Below are positions 18,366 through 27,344 of a stretch of 64,000 nucleotides of DNA, piece by piece. Below the pieces are notes generated by a model. The model was given only the letters and a program-made list of their open reading frames with translations. It was not told where the DNA came from and searched no databases. The stretch spans positions 682,001-746,000 of the forward strand of contig NZ_BMQW01000001.1 of the NCBI RefSeq assembly GCF_014648315.1, in the 5' to 3' direction. Origin of the DNA: Shewanella ulleungensis (GTDB lineage Bacteria; Pseudomonadota; Gammaproteobacteria; Enterobacterales; Shewanellaceae). The translations under genes and the position numbers were made by a program. Numbering within the stretch: position 1 is the stretch's first letter; each line of letters starts with the position of its first letter.

Positions 18366-18427
18366 TGGTACCCGAGGCCGGACTTGCGCTTGCACGCCTG
18401 ATTTTCAACCAGAGCGCGAGGGATTTT
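18366..18427 (-). pseudogene. tRNA-Leu 3' fragment B with altered T arm
   Basis: A 62-nt tRNA-Leu 3' half. A block of about six bases in the T arm differs from the other copies (GCGCTT for AACCGG on the plus strand), which destroys the T stem. The rest is identical to fragment C. Confidence 0.85.
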
Positions 18428-18472
18428 GCTTTTGACTTTAATCCTTAACAATAAAACTCAAATCTCAAACGT

Positions 18473-18505
18473 AAAAAATCCCCGACTAATGTCGAGGCTT
18501 TTTTA
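18473..18505 (-). terminator. array terminator B, weakened
   Basis: Same hairpin as the other array terminators, but one base change (TCC for GCC on the plus strand) removes a pair at the stem base. Confidence 0.7.
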
Positions 18506-18530
18506 CACCATACTTAACGTATGTAAAGGA

Positions 18531-18592
18531 TGGTACCCGAGGCCGGACTTGAACCGGCACGCCTGATTTTCAACCAGAGCGCGAGGGATTTT
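18531..18592 (-). pseudogene. tRNA-Leu 3' fragment C
   Basis: A 62-nt copy from the anticodon 3' stem to CCA. The T arm and acceptor 3' strand are intact. The variable arm is longer than in the intact tRNA-Leu. There is no 5' half, so no functional tRNA can form. Confidence 0.88.
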
Positions 18593-18637
18593 GCTTTTGA
18601 CTTTAATCCTTAACAATAAAACTCAAATCTCAAACGT

Positions 18638-18670
18638 AAAAAAGCCCCGACTAATGTCGAGGCTTTTTTA
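18638..18670 (-). terminator. array terminator C
   Basis: Same hairpin as terminator A, intact, with an oligo-T tail on the minus strand. Confidence 0.85.
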
Positions 18671-18695
18671 CACCATACTTAACGTATGTAAAGGA

Positions 18696-18757
18696 TGGTA
18701 CCCGAGGCCGGACTTGAACCGGCACGCCTGATTTTCAACTAGAGCGCGAGGGATTTT
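18696..18757 (-). pseudogene. tRNA-Leu 3' fragment D
   Basis: The copy closest to the intact tRNA. It has an intact T arm and CCA end, differs at a few bases from fragments B and C in the spacer, and lacks the 5' half. Confidence 0.88.
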
Positions 18758-18802
18758 GCTTTTGACTTTAATTCTTAACAATCAAACTCAAATTACAGAC
18801 GT

Positions 18803-18835
18803 AAAAAAGCCCCGACTAATGTCGAGGCTTTTTTA
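18803..18835 (-). terminator. array terminator D, first after tRNA-Leu
   Basis: The first terminator met by transcripts leaving the tRNA operon, about 38 nt after the tRNA-Leu CCA. The stem and oligo-T tail are as in terminator A. Confidence 0.9.
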
Positions 18836-18872
18836 CACCATACTTACGCATGTGATTTCTTACTATAAATAA

Positions 18873-18958
18873 TGGTACCCGAGGCCGGACTTGAACCGGC
18901 ACGCTTATTCAGCGAGGGATTTTAAATCCCTTGTGTCTACCGATTCCACCACTCGGGC
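18873..18958 (-). tRNA. tRNA-Leu(UAA)
   Basis: 86 nt with encoded CCA. The acceptor stem GCCCGAG/CTCGGGT has a G-U first pair as in E. coli leuZ. The anticodon stem AGGGA/TCCCT encloses TTTAAAA (anticodon TAA). The long variable arm and GTTCAAGTC T loop are typical. It is the last gene of the gly-cys-leu operon. Confidence 0.97.
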
Positions 18959-19007
18959 AAAGTGTTGTTTTAACCGTTACAATCAGTAACCATTAAACGC
19001 AATTCTG

Positions 19008-19081
19008 TGGAGGCGCGACCCGGAGTCGAACCGAGATCGACGGATTTGCAATCCGCAGCATAGCCATTCTGCCATCGCGCC
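19008..19081 (-). tRNA. tRNA-Cys(GCA)
   Basis: 74 nt with CCA. The acceptor stem GGCGCGA/TCGCGCC is perfect, and the anticodon loop TTGCAAA reads GCA. It is the middle gene of the operon. Confidence 0.97.
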
Positions 19082-19120
19082 ATGCTACCAACTTCTAATC
19101 CATCGGATAAGATAAGAAAT

Positions 19121-19196
19121 TGGAGCGACATATCGGGTTCGAACCGATGACCTATACCTTGGCAAGGTATCGCTCTACCAACTGAGCTAATGTCGC
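19121..19196 (-). tRNA. tRNA-Gly(GCC)
   Basis: 76 nt with CCA. The acceptor stem GCGACAT/ATGTCGC is perfect, and the anticodon loop TTGCCAA reads GCC. It is the first gene of the operon. Order gly-cys-leu equals E. coli glyW-cysT-leuZ. Confidence 0.97.
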
Positions 19197-19261
19197 ATTT
19201 TCAATCATTTCAATATTTGCTTAATAAAGCAAAACAACTTAAGGATGTTTCCCCTGACTGC

Positions 19262-19297
19262 GGAATGGCATTCTACCGATTTGATCTGGATAGTCAA
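19262..19297 (-). promoter_or_regulatory. promoter of the tRNA operon
   Basis: On the minus strand TTGACT (19292-19297), a 16-bp spacer and TAGAAT (19270-19275) form a good sigma-70 promoter. A GC-containing stretch follows, as in stable-RNA promoters. It lies about 65 bp upstream of tRNA-Gly. Confidence 0.75.
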
Positions 19298-19466
19298 TCA
19301 ATAAAGACAGGATTATTGCAACAAAATGACTGTTTGGTGCATAAATCATCATTGTGGTGATTATTTAGCAATTTGAATCAAATTATTACTACAAACAATC
19401 ACATTTATATTATGTATTAACAGCGTGACTGAGCTTATCACTCTTCGACACAATGCTATCAAAGCA

Positions 19467-19492
19467 AAAAGCACCTCTTTTGAGGTGCTTTT
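19467..19492 (-). terminator. intrinsic terminator of the extended GAPDH gene
   Basis: An 11-bp perfect stem (19467-19477 with 19482-19492) with a 4-nt loop and a T-rich tail on the minus strand. The rest of 19298-19533 shows nothing recognisable. Confidence 0.8.
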
Positions 19493-19533
19493 AATCTATT
19501 CTCTATCAACAGAGTATAAATTACTTACCAAAG

Positions 19534-20970
19534 TTATACGTTAGGTAGTGATAATGTGGTTAATCCCAACATTTTTTGCATTACTCCGACAACCTGACAG
19601 CTATAGCCAAACTCGTTGTCATACCAAACATATAAAATAGCACGCTTACCTTCTGCAATCGTTGCTTGTGAATCAACAACACCAGCATAACGCGAACCCA
19701 CTAGGTCACTCGATACAATTTCAGTAGAATCAGTGTAGTCAATTTGATTTTGTAAACCTGACTGAAGTGCCACATCTTTTAAGTATTCGTTTAATTCGTC
19801 ACGGTTAGTTTCAGCATTCAAATTAACACTGATGATTGCCATTGAAACATTTGGTGTTGGAACACGAATCGCATTACCAGTTAACTTACCAGCGAGTACA
19901 GGAAGCGCTTTAGCTACGGCTTTAGCGGCACCCGTTTCGGTAATAACCATGTTTAATGGTGCACTACGGCCACGGCGATCTGCACTGTGGTAGTTATCGA
20001 TTAAGTTTTGGTCATTAGTATATGAGTGGATAGTTTCAACATGACCATTCTCGATACCATATTTATCGTTAACCGCTTTTAATACGGGTGTAATCGCATT
20101 AGTGGTACAACTTGCAGCAGACACAATCATGTCTTCGTCTAAAATGTCATTTTCATTAACACCGTAAACAACGTTCTTGATTGCGCCTTTAGCAGGAGCT
20201 GTTAACAATACCTTAGTTGCGCCAGGACTTTTAAGGTGTAAACCTAATCCGTCTTCATCTTTCCAAATACCGGTATTATCAACAATTAATGCATTGCTAA
20301 TGTCGTATTTAGTGTAATCAACCTCATCAGGTGAATTCGCATAGATAATTTGAATATACGTGCCGTTCGCGATGATGGCATTATTTTCTTCATCCACTTC
20401 AACTGAACCATTAAATGGTCCATGAACTGAATCGCGACGTAATAAACTTGCTCGTTTTTCAAGGTCACCTTTTTTACCGCCACGCAATACAATGGCACGT
20501 AAACGCATTTTGTTGCTTTTACCGGTACGTTCAATCAATAAACGAGCAAGTAAACGCCCGATACGACCAAAACCGTAAAGTACAACATCACGTGCAGGTG
20601 TATCATCGCCATGATTAATTGCAGGCGCTAATTCTTTTGCCATGTAAGCTTCAATACCGCTTGCATCCTTGTTGTCACGCCAGTAGTTTATCGCTAGTTT
20701 GCCGATATCGACTCTACAATGCTTCACTGCCAATTTGCTTAGTGCTTCAACAAATGGGAAACTTTCGCGAAGGCGTAACTTTTCACCAACATGACGACGT
20801 ACTAAACGGTGTGACTTAATGATTTCGATGGTTGATGCGTTTAATAATGGCTTACCATATACCATTACTTCTACGCCTTGGTTACGATACAACTTACCGA
20901 GCAATGGTTGCATTGCTTCAGCCATTTCGAAACGTTCTTGCCAGCTTTGTAAATGTTTATCTGCGCTCAT
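19534..20970 (-). CDS. extended glyceraldehyde-3-phosphate dehydrogenase-like protein
   Basis: 478 residues. About 130 N-terminal residues of an unusual helical extension precede a complete GAPDH domain. The Rossmann motif is VVLYGFGRIGRLLA, the catalytic cysteine is in AASCTTNAITP, and HSYTNDQN and WYDNEFGYSCQVVG complete the fold. Where GapA has the NAD-selecting NDLGD, this protein has LRGGKK, with no acidic residue, which suggests NADP(H) use. This long type occurs in Vibrio, Shewanella and Pseudomonas and is a candidate for a gluconeogenic role. ATG 20970 has AAGGA 7 nt upstream. It is divergent from the DUF2989-like lipoprotein gene. Confidence 0.9.
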   Translation of the reverse strand: MSADKHLQSWQERFEMAEAMQPLLGKLYRNQGVEVMVYGKPLLNASTIEIIKSHRLVRRHVGEKLRLRESFPFVEALSKLAVKHCRVDIGKLAINYWRDNKDASGIEAYMAKELAPAINHGDDTPARDVVLYGFGRIGRLLARLLIERTGKSNKMRLRAIVLRGGKKGDLEKRASLLRRDSVHGPFNGSVEVDEENNAIIANGTYIQIIYANSPDEVDYTKYDISNALIVDNTGIWKDEDGLGLHLKSPGATKVLLTAPAKGAIKNVVYGVNENDILDEDMIVSAASCTTNAITPVLKAVNDKYGIENGHVETIHSYTNDQNLIDNYHSADRRGRSAPLNMVITETGAAKAVAKALPVLAGKLTGNAIRVPTPNVSMAIISVNLNAETNRDELNEYLKDVALQSGLQNQIDYTDSTEIVSSDLVGSRYAGVVDSQATIAEGKRAILYVWYDNEFGYSCQVVGVMQKMLGLTTLSLPNV

Positions 20971-21171
20971 GTAGGGATCCTTTATCTCACTTTTCCAGTT
21001 TTTTAACAGAAAGGTTTGAGTAACAAAAAGAAAAGACCAATAATTAAGTTTATTGTATGGGCTCTGCCCTCTTGGTCGGCGACATTGTAATGAAATATAG
21101 CTGATTTCGCCAGTAACAAATTTTCGGTAAATATGTAATTTTATTAGACAATTTACCTCCTGGAGTTGGAT

Positions 21172-22002
21172 TTGAGTCAAAATTTTGTATTAATTACATC
21201 ATTTACAGTTTTTGGAGCATTTTTTGGTCTTTTTGGCTGCGATAATGACCGTAATAGCGACCTAATTTGTAAAAATAATCCTGAACTTTGTAGCGATTTA
21301 CATAAAGATAGTTGGTGTCGATTTGAAAAAGGCGACCTAATTCGTCATCGTTACTTATTAAAACAACGTTCTGTACCTACAGGCAAAGAGTTGTATCAGC
21401 AACTTATCTATCTCGAAAAGTACAGCAAGTGCATCGAACTCGCCGCTGGTGTGCAACATAAACTCAATACTGACAGAACACGTGACCGTGAACGTGCATT
21501 TGCAGTGAGCACTCAAACTCTTGCAGAGCTGCAAGAATATACTCAACACAATAACGACCTCTATTTAGCCTACTATCGTTGGATACGCTTTAATGATCAG
21601 GCCGGTCTTGAGATTGTGGAGAAAGCTTTTAAACAAGGTGAGCTTAGCGATCCTGAAATAATAAGTCAGCTTGCTGCTCATTATGTCCGCTTTGCTCCAA
21701 ACGATGCCAAAACCCTCTATCTTCATTTACTTGGTACTACAGATTCTGCATTAATCAATCCAGACTGGTTTTTAGCCTTGGCGTCTATCTATAAGCAGCA
21801 ACAAGATAATGAAAAAGAATACCTGTTAACCCGGGCGTATTTGCTTTTGGGTCAAAACCAAGCAGATGAAGCTCAATTGTTGGCGATTATTAAAGGCGAT
21901 AAACAATTAGCCCAATCATTAGATAGCCAAGCAACAGAATTAGTAGCCTCTGTAATGAGTGAACAATTTGCTAATAGCCCAAGTGAAATGCTGTTGAAAT
22001 AG
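21172..22002 (+). CDS. DUF2989-like lipoprotein
   Basis: 276 residues from TTG 21172, chosen because GGAG lies 6 nt upstream. The N-terminus has a short signal ending in the lipobox LFGC, so it is likely anchored to a membrane by the following Cys. The next part (CKNNPELCSDL..WCRFEKGDLIRHRY) resembles DUF2989 proteins found near gapA in vibrios and shewanellae. The rest is helical and repeat-like, of the TPR kind. Function is unknown; the DUF name is from memory. Confidence 0.75.
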   Translation: MSQNFVLITSFTVFGAFFGLFGCDNDRNSDLICKNNPELCSDLHKDSWCRFEKGDLIRHRYLLKQRSVPTGKELYQQLIYLEKYSKCIELAAGVQHKLNTDRTRDRERAFAVSTQTLAELQEYTQHNNDLYLAYYRWIRFNDQAGLEIVEKAFKQGELSDPEIISQLAAHYVRFAPNDAKTLYLHLLGTTDSALINPDWFLALASIYKQQQDNEKEYLLTRAYLLLGQNQADEAQLLAIIKGDKQLAQSLDSQATELVASVMSEQFANSPSEMLLK

Positions 22003-22235
22003 AGTCGATTTATGCTTAAAAACACACTTTAACCAAATGCACTCACAACATGCCAACTTACAAAACTGTGCTTAAATTATCTTCAAAACGTGCTAAATGT
22101 AAAAAAAATACAAAATAATCGCCCTATTTTGCCTATTTAGGGTGATTTAACTTGACCATTACGGTTAATTTGGTAATTTTACAACCAGGCGTTCGACATG
22201 CCACCAAATTATTATTATCACTTGAGGGATATGAG

Positions 22236-23246
22236 ATGACTATCCGTGTTGCTATTAACGGCTATGGCCGTATCGGAAGAAATGTTCTACGTGCACTTTA
22301 TGAAAGCGAAAAAGATTACCCAATCCAAATCGTAGCAGTAAACGATTTAGGTGATGCTTCAATCAACGCACACTTAACCAAGTACGATTCTGTACATGGT
22401 CGCTTTAATGCAAAAGTTGATCACGATGATGAAGCCATCTATGTTAATGGCGACAAAATCCTCACTTTCCAAGAACGTGACCCATCAAAGTTACCTTGGG
22501 CAGAATTAAACGTTGATGTCGTGTATGAATGTACTGGTATTTTCACATCTAAAGCTGCTGTACAACCGCATTTAGATGCTGGTGCGAAGAAAGTTATTAT
22601 TTCTGCACCAGGCAAAAACGTAGATGCTACTGTTGTTTATGGTGTTAACCAAGATGTACTAACTGCGGACATGACAGTGATTTCAAATGCTTCATGTACT
22701 ACTAACTGTTTAGCACCTGTTGCTAAGCCATTAAGTGATGCTGTAGGTATTGAGTCTGGCTTAATGACCACTATCCATGCATACACTAACGATCAACGTT
22801 TATCAGACGTATATCACACTGATTTACGTCGTGCTCGTGCTGCAGCAATGTCTATGATCCCAACTCAAACTGGTGCAGCTGCGGCAGTAGGGTTAGTGGT
22901 GCCTGAGCTACAAGGTAAATTTGACGGTTTAGCTGTACGTGTACCGACTGTAAACGTATCTTTAGTTGATTTAACATTCTTAGCATCACGTGACACGACT
23001 GTTGAAGAAATTAACCAAATCGTTGCAGATGCTGCTAAAGCATCACCGCTGAATCAAGTATTAGCAATCAACGAAGAGCCATTAGTGTCTATCGATTTCA
23101 ACCACAACCCATTCTCATCTAACTTCGATGCAACACAAACACGTGTTAAAGGTCGTTTAGTGAAAGTAATGGCATGGTATGACAACGAATGGGGTTTCAG
23201 TAACCGCATGCTCGACAACACTGTTGCTCTAATGAACGCTAAGTAA
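22236..23246 (+). CDS. gapA: glyceraldehyde-3-phosphate dehydrogenase
   Basis: 336 residues, the usual length. It catalyses the phosphorylating oxidation of glyceraldehyde 3-phosphate with NAD. The N-terminus [15 protein letters not shown] is the nucleotide-binding motif and VAVNDLGD carries the NAD-selecting Asp. [14 protein letters not shown] holds the catalytic Cys and HAYTNDQ the catalytic His. [14 protein letters not shown] lies near the end. ATG 22236 has GAGG upstream at normal spacing. It forms a pair with the extended GAPDH 1.3 kb away. Confidence 0.97.
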   Translation: MTIRVAINGYGRIGRNVLRALYESEKDYPIQIVAVNDLGDASINAHLTKYDSVHGRFNAKVDHDDEAIYVNGDKILTFQERDPSKLPWAELNVDVVYECTGIFTSKAAVQPHLDAGAKKVIISAPGKNVDATVVYGVNQDVLTADMTVISNASCTTNCLAPVAKPLSDAVGIESGLMTTIHAYTNDQRLSDVYHTDLRRARAAAMSMIPTQTGAAAAVGLVVPELQGKFDGLAVRVPTVNVSLVDLTFLASRDTTVEEINQIVADAAKASPLNQVLAINEEPLVSIDFNHNPFSSNFDATQTRVKGRLVKVMAWYDNEWGFSNRMLDNTVALMNAK

Positions 23247-23282
23247 TCTACTTTGTAGATTAATCGTTATATTTAGATTAGA

Positions 23283-23309
23283 AGCCTCGCATTTATGCGG
23301 GGCTTTTTG
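23283..23309 (+). terminator. intrinsic terminator after gapA
   Basis: AGCCTCGCAT pairs with ATGCGGGGCT (23283-23292 with 23295-23304, one wobble), followed by TTTT. Confidence 0.85.
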
Positions 23310-23374
23310 TTAATTGCTGCAAATCAATTTAAACAATGCATCCTCCGCTCATCAGGGTTTTATGGCTCAGCACC

Positions 23375-23497
23375 TAGGGGCTGTTGAGCTTTCAAGGTTG
23401 TTTTTGCAGCGATTAGATGACTAGGCATCAATCCATTGCCTTGATTAAAACGTTTTTAACTCGGACAAAATTCAATCAGCAAAATCAACAGCCCCTA
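23375..23497. repeat. inverted-repeat-bounded element, MITE-like
   Basis: TAGGGGCTGTTGA at 23375-23387 and its exact reverse complement at 23485-23497 bound a 123-bp segment in the gapA-nadA gap. It has no ORF. The size and 13-bp perfect ends fit a miniature inverted-repeat element. No second copy was seen in this window. Confidence 0.55.
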
Positions 23498-23515
23498 CGC
23501 AAGTTAAAACTTAGA

Positions 23516-23540
23516 CACAAAAAAACCGACAACATGTCGG
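23516..23540 (-). terminator. intrinsic terminator of nadA
   Basis: CCGACA pairs with TGTCGG (23526-23531 with 23535-23540), followed on the minus strand by a run of seven T. Confidence 0.75.
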
Positions 23541-23570
23541 CTCTTTTACAACGACTAAGTTAAACGTTGA

Positions 23571-24638
23571 TTATGCATTGCCCTTCACTTTCATGTTTAA
23601 TTCTTTGGCAAAATCAAGCATGCGAGTCAGTGGAATAAGCGCTTTAATGCGCAGTTCGTCGTCTACAAAGATTTCGTGATTGGTTTTGTCGCTATTGATC
23701 AGTGACTGTTCAATGGCCTGTAGCCCATTCATTGCCATCCATGGGCAGTGAGCACAGCTTTTACAGGTTGCTCCATTACCGCCAGTTGGCGCTTCGAGTA
23801 AGGTTTTACCTGGTGCAGCTTGTTGCATCTTGTAAAAAATACCACGATCAGTTGCCACGATAAATGTATCGTTTTCCATGGTCTGGGCAGCTTTAATCAA
23901 TTGGCTTGTAGAACCTACAGCATCAGCAAGTTCAACAACGCTGGCAGGTGATTCAGGATGAACCAAAATGGCTGCTGTTGGGTGCTGCTTTTTCAACTCA
24001 CGTAATGCTTTGGCTTGAAACTCATCATGCACAATACATTCGCCCTGCCACAGCAACATGTCTGCGCCAGTTTGTTTATTAATATACGAGCCTAAATGAC
24101 GGTCAGGTGCCCAAATAATCTTTTTATCTTGGCTATCAAGGTGCTCAACAATCTCTAAAGCAATACTTGACGTCACAACCCAATCTGCACGGGCTTTTAC
24201 GGCTGCTGACGTATTGGCGTAAACCACAACAGTGTGATCAGGATGAGCGTCACAAAATGCATTGAACGCCTCAATAGGACAACCTAAATCTAATGAACAG
24301 GTTGCTTCAAGTGTTGGCATTAAAATAGTTTTTTCTGGGCTTAAGATCTTAGCCGTTTCGCCCATAAACTTAACGCCAGCAACAATCAATTTTTTCGCAG
24401 GATGATCACGGCCGAAACGCGCCATTTCTAGCGAGTCAGATACACAACCGCCCGTCTCTTCTGCTAAAGCTTGAATTTCAGGATCAGTATAGTAATGGGC
24501 CACTAACACCGCATTTTGATCGATCAATAACTGTTTAATTCGTGCTTTATATTGTGCTTTCTCAGCGTCAGACAACACGGCAGGTTTTGGTGGAAACGGA
24601 TACTCAATAGTTTCAATGTTAGGTGCCGACAGACTCAT
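23571..24638 (-). CDS. nadA: quinolinate synthase A
   Basis: 355 residues. It condenses iminoaspartate and dihydroxyacetone phosphate to quinolinate in NAD synthesis. [18 protein letters not shown] is the N-terminal substrate motif. Cysteines for the [4Fe-4S] cluster lie in [10 protein letters not shown], in the middle domain and in [23 protein letters not shown] and [10 protein letters not shown] are conserved. It is followed by its own terminator. No other NAD gene is adjacent. Confidence 0.97.
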   Translation of the reverse strand: MSLSAPNIETIEYPFPPKPAVLSDAEKAQYKARIKQLLIDQNAVLVAHYYTDPEIQALAEETGGCVSDSLEMARFGRDHPAKKLIVAGVKFMGETAKILSPEKTILMPTLEATCSLDLGCPIEAFNAFCDAHPDHTVVVYANTSAAVKARADWVVTSSIALEIVEHLDSQDKKIIWAPDRHLGSYINKQTGADMLLWQGECIVHDEFQAKALRELKKQHPTAAILVHPESPASVVELADAVGSTSQLIKAAQTMENDTFIVATDRGIFYKMQQAAPGKTLLEAPTGGNGATCKSCAHCPWMAMNGLQAIEQSLINSDKTNHEIFVDDELRIKALIPLTRMLDFAKELNMKVKGNA

Positions 24639-24683
24639 ACAGGTTCCAATCGATTGACATAATCCGGAGATTATACGAAAAAG

Positions 24684-24718
24684 TGGTTAAAAACAAAAGG
24701 ACGCTTTATGCGTCCTTT
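24684..24718 (-). terminator. intrinsic terminator of the branched-chain dehydrogenase operon
   Basis: A 9-bp perfect stem (24696-24704 with 24710-24718), with a T-rich tail on the minus strand. Confidence 0.85.
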
Positions 24719-24762
24719 GGCTAACTTAGTCATTTTTTGACTATCGTATTACGATTGCAAGT

Positions 24763-26355
24763 TTAGCGCATGGCTAAAAGCATTTCTTGAGGCTGCTCTA
24801 AGTAGTGTTTCCAAAGATTACAGAAACGAGCAATAGTGCCGCCATCAATGACACGGTGATCGCCAGACCAACTCACTTGCATAATTTTACGCGCTTCCAC
24901 TTCACCTTTAGCATTAAAGCGAGGCAATACTTGTAACTTACCTAAGGCAACAATGGCCACTTCAGGTTTGTTGATAATTGGCGTTGCAACCGTTCCACCT
25001 AAAGCACCAATATTTGATATTGAAATCGTACCGTCTTTTAAATCTGCAGGCGATACTCGGCCACTGCGCGCAGCAGTGGTTAAGCGAGTAATGTCGGCGG
25101 CAATGTCTAATATTGATTTGCTTTGCACATCTTTTATATTGGGTACCAATAAACCTACTTTTGAATCAACAGCCATACCAATGTTATGACGAGATTTATA
25201 GGTTAGCTCGGTGCAATCAGCATTAACTTGGCTATTCAGTATTGGGTACTCATTCATGGCAAGAGACATGGCCTTCATGAAGAAAGGCATCATGGTAAGC
25301 TTGACCTCATCTGTCGAGTAACGTTGTTTCATGCTTTCACGTAAGGCAACTAAATCTGTTAAATCAAACTCTTCACAATAGGTAAAGTGTGGAATAGTCG
25401 ATACAGATTCAACCATCATCTTAGCCATCACCGCTTTAACGCCTTTAATAGGCTCAACGCGATCAACGCCAGACTGAGTAAAGGTCGCAACTTCTGTGGT
25501 ACTAACACTGGAAGATACATGCGCTGAAGGCTCTATGGTAGACAAGGCTGCAGAATGATTAACACCGCCTTGTTGGTGGCGCTCTATATCTTCTTTATAA
25601 ACGCGGCCGTTTTTACCACTGCCAATAACAAGTGCGATATTGATATCTAGTGCGCGAGCCATGCGGCGTACTGCTGGGCTTGCTAATGCTTTACCTTGCG
25701 CAACGGGTTCGCCAGAGGTAACCACACTTTGATTAACTGCTTGTTGAACAACTTGCTCTGGCGCTGACGTCATTGATGCTTCGTCAGCTTCTACTTCGAT
25801 AGCAAATAAAGGCGAATGGACTTTGGCTAACTGGCCTTTACGATAATGCAACTTAACAATTTTACCCGCTTTCATTGCAGGTATTTGCACTAACGCTTTG
25901 TCGGTCATGACATCGGCTATAGGTTGGTCTTCGACCACCATATCGCCTTCTTCAACAAGCCAATCGACCAGCTCACATTCAACAATACCTTCGCCAATGT
26001 CAGGTAGTAAAAAATCTTCGACGTTTGATTGGCTCACTGCAGAGGTAATAGTTGAGCCAGTTTCAACGACAGGCTTCACTTCGGCTGTTGGTGATTGAGT
26101 ATGCTCTGCATCATCATTATCCATTTCAACGGCATAGAGAGGTTGATGCACAATGGCAATGTCGCCTTTGGCATAATACAACTTGGTAATTTTTCCTGCA
26201 TGCGGCGCAGGAATTTGCACTAACGCTTTGTCGGTCATCACATCGGCAATCGGTTGATCTTCAGTGACCATGTCACCTTCGTTCACTAACCAATCGACTA
26301 ATTCGCATTCCACCACACCTTCACCGATGTCGGGTAAAATAAAATCTTTAATCAT
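24763..26355 (-). CDS. E2 acyltransferase of branched-chain 2-oxoacid dehydrogenase
   Basis: 530 residues. Two lipoyl domains stand in tandem, each with the lipoyl-lysine motif VMTDKALVQIP (about residues 44 and 155). A peripheral subunit-binding domain follows (ASPAVRRMARALDINI..GRVYKEDI). The C-terminal catalytic domain ends with GDHRVIDGG. The protein is the core of the complex that turns branched-chain 2-oxoacids into acyl-CoA. Two lipoyl domains are more than the single one of many bacterial BCKDH E2s. It is the third gene of the operon, 9 nt after E1beta. No E3 gene is adjacent. Confidence 0.92.
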   Translation of the reverse strand: MIKDFILPDIGEGVVECELVDWLVNEGDMVTEDQPIADVMTDKALVQIPAPHAGKITKLYYAKGDIAIVHQPLYAVEMDNDDAEHTQSPTAEVKPVVETGSTITSAVSQSNVEDFLLPDIGEGIVECELVDWLVEEGDMVVEDQPIADVMTDKALVQIPAMKAGKIVKLHYRKGQLAKVHSPLFAIEVEADEASMTSAPEQVVQQAVNQSVVTSGEPVAQGKALASPAVRRMARALDINIALVIGSGKNGRVYKEDIERHQQGGVNHSAALSTIEPSAHVSSSVSTTEVATFTQSGVDRVEPIKGVKAVMAKMMVESVSTIPHFTYCEEFDLTDLVALRESMKQRYSTDEVKLTMMPFFMKAMSLAMNEYPILNSQVNADCTELTYKSRHNIGMAVDSKVGLLVPNIKDVQSKSILDIAADITRLTTAARSGRVSPADLKDGTISISNIGALGGTVATPIINKPEVAIVALGKLQVLPRFNAKGEVEARKIMQVSWSGDHRVIDGGTIARFCNLWKHYLEQPQEMLLAMR

Positions 26356-26364
26356 ATCTTACTC

Positions 26365-27342
26365 CTAAAACGCCACTGTAGCCTTGATGGCTTCGAAGGT
26401 TTTCAATTCATCAGGCATGTATTCTTTTTCGTGAATTAACGGATACGGAGTATCTAATCCACACACTCGGCTGATTGGTGATTCAAGTGATAAGAAACAT
26501 TCTTGTTGAATGGTTGCTGCAATTTCACCCGCAAAGCCACCCGTTAATGGCGCTTCGTGATTTATCAATAAACGACCCGTTTTAGTTACGGATTTAGCAA
26601 CCGTTTCAACATCCCAGGGTGCTAAGGTACGTAAGTCGATAATTTCGCATGAAATACCTTCTTTTTCAGCACGTTCGCAGGCTTTTTCAACGATCTCCAT
26701 CTGCGCGCCCCAAGCCAATACTGTGATATCGCGGCCTTGTTTAACTACTTGTGCTTTACCCAGTTCAATTTGGTAATCTCCGGCAGGCACTTCGCCCACT
26801 GAAGCACGATATAAACGTTTAGGCTCAAAGAAAATCACCGGGTTTGGATCGCGAATAGCAGCTAATAACAAGCCTTTGGCTTGCTCTGGATTACGTGGAA
26901 TAACCACTTTTAAGCCCGGTGTTTGGGTGAAATAGGCTTCAGGCGATTGAGAGTGATAATGACCACCGGCAATTCCGCCACCGTAAGGCGTGCGGAAGGT
27001 TAAGCCACCTACATCAAATTGATTACCACTGCGGTATCTAAATTTTGCCGACTCATTGACGATTTGATCAAATGCCGGAAAAATATAATCAGCAAACTGA
27101 ATTTCAGCAACCGCAGTCATGCCATAAGATGCTAGACCATTAGCAAAACCTGCAATACCTTGTTCAGTTAGCGGCGTGTTAAAACAACGATCACGACCAA
27201 ACTGCTCTTGTAAACCAGAAGTCGCGCGAAAAACCCCACCGAAGTGGCCAACGTCTTCACCAAAAATCACCATGCGCTCGTCGGCTTTCATGGCAATTGA
27301 TAACGCCTCATTGATGGCGTGTAACATATTCATTTGAGCCAC
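26365..27342 (-). CDS. E1 beta subunit of branched-chain 2-oxoacid dehydrogenase
   Basis: 325 residues. It is a transketolase-like pyrimidine-binding subunit: [27 protein letters not shown] is the family start, with [18 protein letters not shown] and the C-terminal [10 protein letters not shown] and [14 protein letters not shown]. It forms the E1 heterotetramer with the alpha subunit and uses thiamine diphosphate. The start is GTG 27342, with GGAGA overlapping the end of the alpha gene. The spacing is 2 nt, so the genes are coupled. Confidence 0.94.
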   Translation of the reverse strand: MAQMNMLHAINEALSIAMKADERMVIFGEDVGHFGGVFRATSGLQEQFGRDRCFNTPLTEQGIAGFANGLASYGMTAVAEIQFADYIFPAFDQIVNESAKFRYRSGNQFDVGGLTFRTPYGGGIAGGHYHSQSPEAYFTQTPGLKVVIPRNPEQAKGLLLAAIRDPNPVIFFEPKRLYRASVGEVPAGDYQIELGKAQVVKQGRDITVLAWGAQMEIVEKACERAEKEGISCEIIDLRTLAPWDVETVAKSVTKTGRLLINHEAPLTGGFAGEIAATIQQECFLSLESPISRVCGLDTPYPLIHEKEYMPDELKTFEAIKATVAF

Positions 27343-27344
27343 GA

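Larger units (their letters stand above)
18190..18872 (-). repeat. tandem array of tRNA-Leu 3' halves and terminators
   Basis: Downstream of the tRNA-Gly-Cys-Leu operon, a unit is repeated four times. Each unit has a terminator hairpin, an AT-rich spacer and a 62-73 nt copy of the tRNA-Leu 3' half ending in CCA. CCA ends lie at 18696, 18531, 18366 and 18190 and the intact gene ends at 18873, giving steps of 177, 165, 165 and 176 bp. The units at 18366 and 18531 are nearly identical and the outer ones diverge, which suggests expansion by recombination. The layout resembles the rtT repeats after E. coli tyrT, which also begin with a tRNA 3' end. Confidence 0.9.

Noticed and set aside
18190-18872. 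CRISPR array
   Set aside because: The repeats are 165-177 bp, include tRNA pieces and terminators, and have no short repeat/unique spacer pattern or cas genes.
18873-18958. tRNA-Leu as an ochre suppressor
   Set aside because: A first reading of the loop gave TTA, but careful reverse complementing gives TTTAAAA, anticodon TAA, a normal tRNA-Leu.
20286-20819. ORFs in other frames within the extended GAPDH gene
   Set aside because: Shadows of the conserved GAPDH reading frame.
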